DNA of 64,000 bases, taken from Lagopus muta. Its lineage: Eukaryota > Chordata > Aves > Galliformes > Phasianidae. The number at the start of each line of letters is the position of its first letter. Within the stretch, counting starts at the first letter, position 1. Location: positions 32,991,537 through 33,055,536 of the forward strand of contig NC_064440.1 of the NCBI RefSeq assembly GCF_023343835.1. Reading direction: 5' to 3'. Below the pieces are notes generated by a model, which did not search any database, had not been told where the DNA came from, and saw only the letters and a list, made by a program, of their open reading frames with translations. The position numbers and the translations under genes were made by a program. Shown here in pieces: positions 47,811 to 59,464 of this stretch.

Positions 47811-50800
47811 CAAAAGTGAATAGAGGGGAAATGGAAACGAACTGTAACAGAAGGACACCACTAGGAATGCGTCGTCTCCTAAGAACTAAAGGTCACCCTG
47901 GATGGTAAAATTCCTTTGCAAATCCAAAGCTGTCTGCTGGGGCAGCACAGGAGTGTGCTGACAGCTATGGGGAACGGTTGTGTCCTTCCTGGCCCTTCTC
48001 CCTGCTACCAGCATTGGGTGGTTAACAAGCTTTGGAAGCAGGATGGTTTTAAATGGAATGCACCATGGGTATTCTTCTTTTAAGAGTCAAACCAGAGGAA
48101 TCAGCCACCTGGGAGCAGAAGCAAATATTTATGGATGAGCTACAGCTACTAAATTCCCTTTCATGGCTGACCTCGTTTGTTTTTTGTTGTTGTTTTTTGT
48201 TTTTTCTTTCTTCCCTTTTAAGGGGTCAAACAGCTTCAAAACAAACCCTCTTTGGAGCAGCATTTCAGGCTGACATCCCCAGTCATCCTACAGCAAGCAC
48301 ACTCTCTAAACCCGCTCCCGCCAAATGCCCCACTCTTCCCAAACGGGAAGCCCTGGCTTTGCTGTGCTGTGAAATCTGTAATATTCTTGCATGACTGCTG
48401 TTTTAAGTTAGACTGCATTCCTGTCTTTCAGTTGTCAGGAGAGCGTGGAAAGAAGATATTTATCGCATTAGCCCTGCACGATCAAGGAGAAGGCTGGCTG
48501 TTTGAGGATGCTTTATTAATGAATGCTAGAGGACATCCACCCCTCCTAAGGTACGAGTGGCTCGTTACTGAAAAATGCAGGGAGATAAACAGCCAAGTCT
48601 TCTGCCTTCTGTGGCTCTTCTGTAGGTGTGTTACACTTGACATACGTTATTTATGAGCCTCAGATAGTGCCCAAGGCTAAACCTACCACTGCCATTAAAA
48701 AATAAAAGCCGATGTAACCGACAGAGTGTTTCTGCTGCCGGTGGTTTAATAACACGGGTGTCTTTCACGTGACTTGAAAGGCCCAATGCAAAGTGCATCA
48801 AAGGAGAGGATAATTTTTCTATTGACTTCAAAGACGGAGCAGCCCTGCGGGGCGATGCGCACTGCGAGGCTCGGGCATCGGGCGCCCAGCTGACTGAAGC
48901 CTCCCCACCAGCCTTGCAAAACACCACATCCCCACCAAAAACGCTTCCCACTCCAGAAGCAAGCATCCAGCTTTGCTGCCATCAGGGAAACTCTGAGCTA
49001 GGGCTAAAAATGCCTTTCCTTCTTGCCCTCCAAATCCTCCAAACCTTTCTCTCTCCCCACTAAGTTCAACTCCCAAATAGTGGAGGGGAACCAACCAGTT
49101 AGCAAATCCCACTCTGTGTTTAACTATCAGATGCATCTACGTCCATGATGCTCCCAGCCCAGTTACGGCTGATCAGAGGGCAAGCCTGCTATTAGAGCCC
49201 TACAGTGAGCCTATCACCATTGTATACCACCATACAGCTCCTTTGCCACTCTGACCCAGGAGACTAGAGGGGACAGGAGAGAATTGCTGGCATCAGCCAA
49301 AAAACCCCTTGGTTCAAAAGCAAACTCTCTGAGATAGGAAGGTGTCACAGAGTACGAGATACCCTCCTGCAGCGGCTTCCTGAGCAAAACTGCTTGTAAA
49401 ATGAGTTTGCTGAGAGCAACCCCCACTCCTGGCGTGCTCTGGCTGCTTGCTGCCAACACATTGCAGGCGCTCTGCAAAGTGCTGCTCACTTGCTCTGCAG
49501 TTGCTTGTGACAGCTTGGTTTGGATGGGAAGAGGGAACGAAAGGGCTCTTCTGAAGAAGAGGAGCTACCTGCAGTCCATGCCGCCTTGCTCATCCTTTTC
49601 TTTTGCTCAAAGAGGTGATCCCAAACCTGCTGGGCTCATCCCCGTGCGCCAGGCGTGAGCACAAGCACGGGTTAATCCAGGCCTCCCTCCCTAAAAAAGA
49701 GAGAAACTTGTTTTCCCCAGCACGAAACTCCTGTCACATACGGGCACGCAGTCATTTTAATGACTGTACGCTGTTGTAATGTTAGCAGATATTTTAAAGA
49801 GCATATCGCTCCAACAGAAGCCACTGCCATCTGTGCTTCCCCAATTAGGAATGCAAGCAAATATGTATTTTTACAGTAACATCAATAAAATGTAACGCGC
49901 AAGTGATGTATCTTTGCATTTTTTTAAAGGCACAAACTGGGGAGGCAGTCACTCCTGAAGCCGTGGAATTCCCTCGCAAGAAGAAGAGGATTTTTTAACC
50001 CATATGCATAATCCACGCAGGCATTTTGATTTCTAAAACCAGGTGAACTAAGCAGAATGAACGTGTTTTAATGTCTTATGCACTACTGGGGGGCGAGGGG
50101 AGGGAACAACGCATTATTTCTTTGAGAATATGGCCCATGTCTTCTTTTGGAGAGGTTTAAAAACACCCAGCCCTGATTGCCAGGATATTGTCAGCAAGCA
50201 GCCACTGCCATTCACCTGAAACCCACCTCATGCCTTTTATTCACCAAACCCCGTCTCCTTTTCTCCCCGCTGGCTCAGTGGGGCACCCCCAAACTGAACC
50301 ATCACAAATCAGTAATTTGGGAAGCAAACACACCTGCATCCCTGCTCCTTGCAGTGGGCAGACAAAGGTGCCGGGGCAATGCTGAGCAGATGCCCATGAA
50401 GCTGTCATGTGCCTCCAGCACCTTGCACTGCACTCACTCGCCTCTTGCTGCTCTGTTGGTTTGGGGTTGTTTTGTGTTGTTGTTTTTTTCCTCCATGCAA
50501 CTGCACCTTGAACTTCTTCTGTTTTCTTCTACAGCCCCCAAAAGGGAGGGGGACAAACCCAAACAAAGTGAAATATCTGCTGCTGCTGCCAGCCACGCAT
50601 CCCCTCCCTACCTGGTGCTTAATGTGATAATGAACCTTCCCGGAGGAGCTTTTGTGGTTTAGGGCTTACTGAATAATAATGCAGTGCAGAACGCACACAA
50701 AGCCACATTTCTGTCTCGTTTCTTTTTCTTTCCTTCCCCTCCCCCAACCCCAAATACACATCTGATCAAAAGTCAGGCTGCAATTAAAAAGAAGCACAGT

Positions 50801-51021
50801 TTGCTGCTTTTTTTTTTTCCCTTGCACCACTAGATGGTCTTTCATCAGCAAACAAAAACAGGGTAAATATTTTCTCAGCCGTGGTAAAGGTTATACTTCA
50901 CAACAGTGCTTTGTGCTTCAACACCTAGTCCTTTCAAAACCAGTTGTGATAAAATACTATGCAACATAAACACTTTGATGCCATGCGGGATTGTCCGTGT
51001 CATGGCACAGGCAGATGAGCA

Positions 51022-51300
51022 CAGAATCATAGAATCATACAATCACAGAATGGCCTGGGTTGCAAAGGACCACAATGCTAATCCAGTTCCAACCCCCTGC
51101 TGTGTGCAGGGTGACCAAGCAGCAGCCCAGGCTGCCCAGAGCCACATCCAGCCTGGATGCCTGCAGGGATGAGGCATCCACAGCCCCCTTGGGCAACCTG
51201 TGCCAGTGCCTCACCTTCCTCTGGGTGAAAAACTTCCTCCTAATATCTAACCTGAAACTCCTCTGTCTCAGTTTAAGACCATTCCCCCTAGGGATGTGCA
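51022..51300 (-). mobile_element. CR1 LINE 3' end, well preserved
   Basis: This reads on the plus strand as the reverse complement of a CR1 3' end. It begins with a repeated AGAATCATAGAATCATAC block, then AATGGCCTGGGTTGCAAAGG, the CAGCCCAGGCTGCCCAGAGC segment, and GAAAAACTTCCTCCTAATAT. The perfect-looking terminal repeats suggest a young insertion. The 5' truncation point is near 51300, where the CR1 match (AGTTTAAGACCATTCCCCCT) fades. A 191-codon minus-strand open frame crossing it is an artefact of the element's stop-poor strand. Confidence 0.92.
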
Positions 51301-54300
51301 GGACATGCCCTGCTCTGGCCCTGTCCCCGCATTGCAGTGTTCTCCATTCCCCAGCCCAGCCCAAGGGTGACCTGATGGCACTTACACACATGTCACCTCC
51401 ACAACAGTGGGAACCAGGAGCGGTGGGTCTCAGGCTGCTGTTGTCTTTCTCCAGGTTTTTTAGAGACCGGCAGAAAGACCTTCTAAGGCCTCTCCCCCAT
51501 CTGCTGTGACTTGCTCTCATGTTCATGCACTTGAGAAACTCCTTGGCATGTTCTGAGGCTCCACAGCACTGAGAGAAGTAGTGAGAGAGGAAGGAACCCC
51601 AACCAACCACAGTGAGAAACCGTGAACATCTGCGAGGCCCTCACACCTCTCCCAGACATCATGGTAAAGGAGAAAGCATCTGTGGCACCAGATGTCAATT
51701 CCATTTTCCACTTCTTTTTGTGTAGATGGGAATATCGAACACTGGGCTCTGTACTGAAGGGCAGAGGTCCCAGATGCAGCCCCTGGGTGCAGCAGGACGT
51801 GCTCTGGAGGAGCTCTGTGCTCAGAACATTTCAAACAAAGCATTAGAGTAGCACAGGTCACCAAACCTTCACTTTTTGCCTCTCTGTACACCCACAGTTG
51901 TGTTCCTCCTTGTGGGACATACAGGCAGCATCTGACTTGAAACTCTGATAGAAGTCAACCCGTAGACACAATTAAAATTAATTACAGAGCTGTAGAAATG
52001 TCTCTGTACATTGCTAATAAAGAATAATTGAATTTGATGGTCACCTAAATATCTCTCTTAACCACAGTGTGTATGACTGGAAATACACGTGTTTTGCTCC
52101 TCTTAATTACTCTGGGCACACACACAGACCTGGGTTCTGCAACTCAGAGCCTGGTACACTTATTAGGAATCTCCTCTGGCCAAGCTTGCTGACATTTCCC
52201 AGGGGCTTTGTCCCATTCGAACGCACCGCCACGGTGCTGATAACAAGTGTAGGAGTTTATGACTCATTCAACAAATTGTTTTATGTGCTGATGAAGTTTG
52301 ATTACTCTCAACACCAGCACAGACTATGGAGCAAGAGAGCAGCTTGTTGATCCCAAAGCTGGGCACTTCATCCAGCTCCCGCTCTTCTACTCAAGCCCAG
52401 GCTGAAGACGATGATCAGTACACGGCAATACGTGCGATGGAAGTAGTGCAGATCCCATTCAGGAGTCTCTAGCTGCTGCATTTTGTTTATTTTCAATCTA
52501 GAGGCTTGTGCTTAGTGACAGGTTGCCGGTGTCCATCTGCAGCTTGTTTTTTGTTTTCATGCACGCTGCACATTTGTGTGACAAGACGTGGGCATGTTCA
52601 GCACGGAACAAACCCGCTTGTTTTTCACCTACAGCCTGCCCACAGGGGAGGCTTGGCACAGCCCTGGCCCAGAAGCATTTCTCCTCTCCTGCCCCAGGAT
52701 TGGGCAGCTGCAGAAGCCCCCCAAATCCTTGGTGCTCTAGAAGAGATGGGATTCAGTTTCACGACATTTATCATACCATCATGCATTAGAATGTAGAATA
52801 GCTTTACTGCTGTTATTTAAGAGCAGGATCCACATACTGGGGAAATCTGAGCATTAAACCCAACCAGGCTCTCCCAAGCTTGCAGTGTCCCACAGCCAGC
52901 ATCACATAACCAGTGCCTGCTCATCTCAGCAGAGATTTAGCAGACAAAGCACAGGATTAACATCTACCAAACCTCACCTGGCCCTTCCCATTGACTTATG
53001 TACCTTCCCAGCAGTCCTGAAGCTGGGCATGCACTCATTACCTCAGTCTGTTAATTAAACATCCTACTTGACTTCCTCCGCTCAGTCCTTTCCCGGTCAC
53101 TAGGAGAAAGTCTCACAATTCCTCATGTCCACCCCTGAGTGGCCTGCCTAGCCTCACCTGCCCAAGCTTCAGGCTGCCACAAGAGGATGAGACCAGGGTT
53201 ACTTTTTCAGCAGATTTTGGAGTTATCATCGCCTTCTAAGTGAATTCCAGAGCTCACACCGTGCAGAGACTTCGCAGTTCCTTGTGAAAAACCCTGCCTA
53301 AAAGTCCTTCAGTTGGTGCCAAGTGCCACACAAGACGAGCGCCGCAATCAGATGGCAACGTAGGAGATCCAGAAGTTGTGCCAAGGCTCCGTCTGGGGGG
53401 AAAGAAAGGAAAAAAGGGGGGGAGGGGAATAGTCACCCACACTGAACAGCCTTCCTTTGCATGCTCCTTGGCAAAGCTCCCCATGTGCCCTGAAACAGCC
53501 CCGCACCACCTGAGCATGCTGAAAATGGGAACAGAGGAGCCCAGCAGGCAGCAGCTTTGCCAGCTGTTGGTCTTGAGAGAACTTCTACAGCATGCACTTG
53601 TTGTAAACACAGCCCTGAGCTCAGCTCTCAGATGCAGGGTTTGGGTGGTGCTGTGTGCAGCCAGGATCAGACTCAGAGGGAACCTTGTGGGTCCCTTCCA
53701 TGACAGTCCCTCCCAGGATATTCCCATGGGATTCCATGAAAAGCAGCTCCACAAACACACGTGGACAAAAGCCCAAATTTCTCCATCCTTGTCGTCCGCT
53801 CACAGCTTTCCCCTAAAACCAGAGATCTAATTTGTGCAGCATTTGATCTGTAATGTTTGAACACCGCACAGAGCCAAATACTGCAGGTTTGGGAACCAAA
53901 ACAAGGACACAAAGGTGTCTGTGCCCCTTGTCCCTGCCATTCCCCACCCTGTGCTGCTTCTTGTGCCCACAGCTCCTTCCAACCACGGGGCACAGCTACT
54001 GCTCCCTCTGCAGGACGTATCCTTACACATTACCCTTACATATACACTGATATAGAATCATATTTCTCTTGTTCACACTTTAGGTTCATTAGAGGATTTG
54101 TGGGGTTGTGTCCATCCCACTTTTTGTAGCAATAAATCCCATTTTTTGGAGTCAAAGCTCAGAGTAACAAAAGAGGTAAAAACAAAAGTGAATGTTGAGC
54201 ACCTTCAGCAGGGAAAGGCTCTCGAGAACCAAGTCCTAAAGAGTGGGACATCAGCAAGAGGAAAGAAGGCGACTAGAATGGACTACAGTGTCTTCTGGTT

Positions 54301-57300
54301 TCCTGACCTCCCTTGCTGGATGGTGACTTATGCCTCAGCCTTTTGAAATGCCTGGGCTTGGTTGCACACACAGGTTTGCTGATGCTGCATTCGGTACAAA
54401 CAGGCAGGACTCCTCACTTCAGTACTAATTGAGAAGTAACAGCCATCGCTCACATTGCTCACCCCCTATTTTTGGCATGAAGAACACAAAGCACCTCGAG
54501 ATTTTAGAAGTGGTGCTCAGTTCGTGGCCTTGCTCTGACAACAGAAATCTTGAGTTGATTCTGAAAGGTTTTTTTCACATGAATATGAGAGACTGAGCAC
54601 TGAGTTAAGAGTTTCAAACCTGAACTTATATTTGCAAATAGGATGAGCTGAGACTTGCTGCAGGCATCAGGTTCCCATTCCTGCACACACAGATGTTTTC
54701 CTGCTAAGCTCGTTGTGAATACAGACTTTTAAAAAGCTTTCAATATTATAAGTATGGCTTTCATCACAAAATTCCATGTTTTAATGTAATTATGTAGAAA
54801 AAGTAGAACTTTAGCACCCCAAAAATACTCTTGCAAAGTCTGCTGTCCTATGCATGGGAGAGATCTGTGCCTTGCCCTGACAGGAACCAGGTCTGGCTAT
54901 CAGTTTTTAATTCCTAAGCAATAAAGAAGGGCTTTGCACACATGGAGATGTCAGAGGTTGTGTCAGCCCTGCTCCATCACGGTGCTGGGGCTCCTGGGGC
55001 ACCTCACCAGATTGCACACAAAATAACCCCGGTGATTTTGACTTGTTGTGAATTGTAGGACTGCCCAGGCTCTGCCAACGTGGTGCACTGTGCCAGCCAG
55101 CCCATGGGACAGAGCACACGTCCAGCTCTTGCCAAAACAGTTATTCTTCACTCTTGCTTACGAGAAGAGGGAAGCGCACACCAGATCACAAAAACCATCT
55201 TGTTCATCGAGCAGCTTTTGGCAGAGGCTGCATTTTGGCATGTTAAAGCTACGCTTTCCCCACTGGAATACCCAGCAGTTTGATTACCGCCGCAGTTATC
55301 TTCATCATTTGAAAAACCTGGCCAAGCTGCAAAGATGTGAGCAGCCTCCTGGTTCACATCCATGCCATGCCTTGGAAAAAAGACGAATCCCCTCACAGCT
55401 TTCACCCCACCTGCCCACCTTGCCTGGATGCTCTCCCAGTTGCCCCATGTTCCTCAGTTTGTGCCCCCTCCCAACACACCACGCACACAAGGCCTTGGAA
55501 AAAAACCTGGGGCTCATCTTCATCAGAAGCAAGGAGCCTGAAAATGGAGCCCAAGGAGGGAAAATGGCTTCTTTGGCAATTCTGTCCTGGCAACCGCCGT
55601 CCTCCTTCTGTTTTCCTAACGCACCTTGTTAAATACCTGCAGGAAATTGCCCGTTTCCCTGGGGTCTGGTTCTCCACTGCTTTACATGAATGCAGAATGA
55701 GGATAAAAAGTTATTTGTCTAGCCTGGCTGTGTGTTCCACCTGCCTGCTGAAGTACAAGTGACTGCAGGAGGTGTGGGGCAACAGACTCAAGGTCCGCCT
55801 CTCATTTTAAGTAAACTTGAATCAATGGGAGGCAGAAACCTAGGCAGAAACCTCTTGAAAAGATGATCTTGGCTGAAACCCAGAGCAAAAACCGTCTGAA
55901 ATGTGAATTCAAACTCACTGCTGATCTCTAGCATTGCTCCTGCGGAATGATGGAACTATCTGTTTTATACATAGCAATCCTCTTGTGCCTTCAGAAGAGG
56001 CACAGCCCTTCTCCTTCTGCACAAACCAATGGCTGGCATAATTAAAGGCAAGCCAGACTTATCTAATTTGACACTCAAGCAGTTCAGATGTAAAATACTC
56101 TCTTGAAAAAGTGCACTTTGCTGTTAAAAAAGCAGCACATATGTTTGTGTATGGATAATGAGCCTTGTTGGCAAGGACAATTAAGTCTCCTGTAAGGCAT
56201 CTGTGGTCATTCTCCGCCTGCATTTCAGAGGAAGGCTGGCTGCAAGTTATTCTCATCCCTGAGGTAATTGCAGTGTCTCTTGTGTTTCGCTCCCTTGGCT
56301 GCTGCTGTAATCCCAAAGATTCTTCCTTGCTGTTTTCCTGATGCATCTTCGTATCTCAGAGGAGGACAGCATCTGAAGAACTGGGGAGCATTTTCTCTTC
56401 CTTTACATCACATTTAGGACTTATTCTTGTTAATAAAATAAGCACGAGCTAAAATGTTGGCTTGCCAAGTATGATGAAAATAAATCCACCAGCAGCTCCT
56501 TTGACCCAACTTTCTCCATCTTTGTCTTGATTTGGCTCTGCTGCTGGTGTCACAGCTCACGCGGGAGCTTTTCTCCATGCCAAATGGGACTGACCTGGAC
56601 CGAACCTAGTCAGGAACAAGGCAGGAGATCCCGAGTGGATTGAGTGACATCACCCATCACTGCTGCCAAGGGCTGAACACACTGCTGGGTGCTTATCAGA
56701 TTTTTCAGGTGTGAAGCTTTCACCTACCCCTCAAAAAACGTTACACTGTGCTTGTAATCCCCAGTTCTCGAGATACACCCATACCCAACCTAAGCATTTA
56801 AAGAGCTATCGAGAGAAAGTGACAGAGCTCTGAGCAGGCCTGCTCTCTTGCTTTTTCATATTAAAAACATACAAATACACTTGAGGGACAATAATACTCC
56901 ACTGTGGTCCTGAGGAGTCCCCTTGTGACAGAGCGTTTGCCAACTCACAGCTATTTTGTAGTAATACCCTTCGGTGTTAAATGCAGGGTGCTTTTTTAAA
57001 ACAAGCACGCTTGAGAGCAATTATTCAGCTCTCCACTTGCACCCATCTCCACTCCTTTTCTCCTGGAGATATTTTTGGCATTTCTATGACGTGTCACAGC
57101 AGAGGAATGACAGTTGTGAACAGCAGCCCGTGTGATAAGAGCACCAACTGCAGCGCTGCACGAGGAGCATCCATGCACACGTGGCGCAGCACAGCCTGGG
57201 TGCACCACCACCACAGCACACAGCGTCCCCTTCTTTTGTTTCTTTTTTTTTCAGAACTCTACGAATCCACACTGTGAATGCTGAAGCTGCCCCAGGCTCA

Positions 57301-58200
57301 GGTGAAAGCAAAAGGCAGCACTAAAATATCATTTAAAACGATAGAAAGTTCTGGGTCAAGTTGGCTATTGTAGATAAAGCTGCCGCTGTCTACCCTTAGC
57401 GACTGGAGCTGAGCGCCAACTGTTTTCATTACCCACTGAGTGAGAAGTACTTTATAATTCACAGTAACGTCTGACATGCAATAATACCCAGCCTTATTAA
57501 TATCAGGGATTTTTTTTTAAGTCCATTGGCAGTAAAAACACCCCTTCCATAAAACGCTGGCATCCACACATGCCCTGCAGCTTCTCACAGCACCTTTAAA
57601 CTACTAAAGACATTCATTACCTCATACACTAAAAAAACAACAAAAAAACAACCAGCAGGATTATATACCTCCCCTCACCTCTCCCTAAACTTTAGGGAAG
57701 TTGGAAGGTGCCAAACCCCCAAAACCCACAGCTTTAACCAACAGAGAGCAGCACACGAGGCCAGCACCCCGCTGTGCCTGCTGATGCACCCATGCTTTGT
57801 GCTCCCCGGCACGCAGGCAGGCCTGAATGCTCTCATGTGGGGCACAGGAGTGTTGCTTTCCATGCTTCTTTCTCCACTTAGCCACAGCTGCATTTTAGTT
57901 TTATTATCATGCTGGAAAGCACTGTCTCTGCCTCGGGGCAGCTTTCCTGGATAAAGGTGGGATCTCCCGTGCTGCCAGGACAGGGACAGGAGCTCCCCGT
58001 GTCCCTCCTTCCCCAGGGAGTTCCAGCCACGATGCCAAAGTGTTGGCTCAGGCACTGTCACTTAGTGGTGGCAGGGGGCCCTGATCCCCACTTCTGCTGG
58101 CTCGTGTGGTCCTTCTCCCTCCCTGTCCAACCACCACCAGCTGGGAACTCAGTGCCCAGAATCTGAAGATCTCCACCCCGGTGAAGGTCTGCCGATGTCT
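51301..58200. other. Intergenic DNA, no gene recognised
   Basis: Contains the CR1 tail at 53635; otherwise unique sequence. Open frames up to 194 codons (55048-55632, plus strand) have Cys-, Ser- and Pro-rich random-looking translations and overlap rival frames. No splice-bounded coding exon or RNA gene is evident. Confidence 0.6.
53635..53740 (+). mobile_element. CR1 LINE 3' tail of a second subfamily
   Basis: The stretch GGTGGTGCTGTGTGCAGCCA, then ACCTTGTGGGTCCCTTCCA and CAGGATATTCCCATGGGATT, matches the CR1 variant ending CCTTGTGGGTCCCTTCCAAC, CAGGATATTCTATGATTC. A short insertion interrupts it after TTCCA. It is 5' truncated. Confidence 0.72.
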
Positions 58201-58879
58201 TCACACCAGCAAGCACCGCTGCAAGAAACGCTGCTCTGTAGGGCAACGGGCACACGTGAGCCCCTGCAAGGTGAAAGCCAGAGGCAGCCACAGAGGACAG
58301 CAGGGACAGAGGCAGCGCCTCGCCTTGCTGAGTTTCCCCCGGCCGCAAAGCAAACAGCTCCTCGTGGCGCACTGCGAGCGCGTCGCAAGAGGCGGGCGGT
58401 GTTGCATTACAAATGGTAGGATAGAGAACAGCTCGGCGAGATACCAATTTTCTGTCTCACAAAGACGTTTTTTACTGCTTGCTTCCCCCTCCCCTTCTGA
58501 TTCAGTGCGGCGCGATATTGTGGAAGCAGAGGGAAAAACATTGCCGCTCTGGGTTAGGCAAGCAGAAAGGAGATCTGAGTCCAAATAGAGCAAAAGAGGG
58601 GCTTGGCTCACGCTCTCCAGCATACCAGACAGCACCACCGTCACCAACCTGTCTGAGGAGTTTTTCTTGTCGCAGAGGGCTTCCATCAGGAAGTCAGGCA
58701 GGGCTGTTGTAGGAGACAGCTGCGTTTTGCACCACCAGCTGCCTGTTGTGCCACTGCAGAGATACGAGCAGGAACGGCTGCAGCACTGGTTTATTGAAGA
58801 AATTAACCGCTTATCATTAGGGCTGCTCCAATAAAGGCACTCTTAAGAAAACGTAATTAAGGATAACCCGTTTTCCTAT

Positions 58880-59460
58880 AAACTTTGCAACTTTTTGACA
58901 CGCAACCATTTCGCGATTCGGTACTTCGACGCACGCACAGCCACGCTCGCCAGTTAATCGCCGTTCTCTCTCGGTATTTGGGCTGCAGCTTCGAGGTCCG
59001 CTCCTCCCCGTGTCTGCGCTCCCGTACCGCACGCTCTGCGGGCTGCAGGACGGCAGCGAAACGCCGGCAGATGTCAGCATTGCCATGCGGCAGCCGCTCG
59101 CCGCCCAGGGAAACTCCCGGAGGAGGAGGGAGCAGCGCAGCGTCGTTCGCAGAGGCAAAACATTCAGCTAATAGGCATTTATGCTCTGCATTCGGCGCGT
59201 TTCTGGACGCTTTTAAAGCATTCGTGGTGCCTAATGCCTTAATATCTATAAAAACGACAGCGCGAAGTCGTTTTCCATCAGTTTAACGCTCCTCCACATC
59301 TTTTAAGGCTCCCTCGTCACTCCGTCCGAGGCTGAGAAAGAGCCCCGAAGCAGTGAGCGCTGCGCCTGCCTTTGCACTCCCGCAACACAGCGGATAAAAC
59401 GCTTCCGTGCCCCACACACGGATGCTCTTCCCTCCTGCCCGGTGCACGTATATGCTCTGC
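58880..59460. promoter_or_regulatory. Distal CpG island
   Basis: By hand count roughly 50 CpG dinucleotides fall within about 540 bp (58921-59460), with the peak at 58981-59160 (about 21 in 180 bp), against CpG-poor flanks. That density meets the usual idea of a CpG island and implies an unmethylated promoter or enhancer about 26 kb upstream of the IKZF2 island. It contains a TATA and initiator pair on the plus strand. A looser CpG cluster lies just before it at about 58316-58520. Confidence 0.65.
59247..59284 (+). promoter_or_regulatory. TATA box with correctly spaced initiator
   Basis: TATAAAAA at 59247-59254 is followed by an initiator-consensus TCAGTTT at 59278-59284, whose A (59280) lies 33 bp from the first T of the TATA box. 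This spacing is standard for a focused RNA polymerase II start. It would direct a plus-strand transcript away from IKZF2. No recognised protein begins downstream, so the product, if any, may be non-coding. Confidence 0.4.
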
Positions 59461-59464
59461 TTTG

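Larger units (their letters stand above)
43531..51021. other. Intergenic DNA, no gene recognised
   Basis: Mixed AT-rich and locally GC-richer unique sequence with the TA and CA microsatellites and one possible CR1 remnant (47758). The longest open frame (194 codons, plus strand, from 46744) overlaps equally open frames in other phases and on the other strand, as expected for chance ORFs in stop-poor DNA. The block at 49740-49930 is AT-rich and repeat-free and may be conserved non-coding sequence. Confidence 0.6.

Noticed and set aside
51035..51610. 191-codon minus-strand open frame
   Set aside because: It runs through the untranslated 3' portion of a CR1 element, and the frame is not the CR1 coding frame.
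55048..55632. 194-codon plus-strand open frame
   Set aside because: No recognisable motif, overlapping rival frames on both strands, and random-looking composition.
57688..57700. Short palindrome-like CCTAAACTTTAGG
   Set aside because: A 13-bp near-palindrome of this kind is expected by chance many times in 64 kb; it has no context suggesting function.
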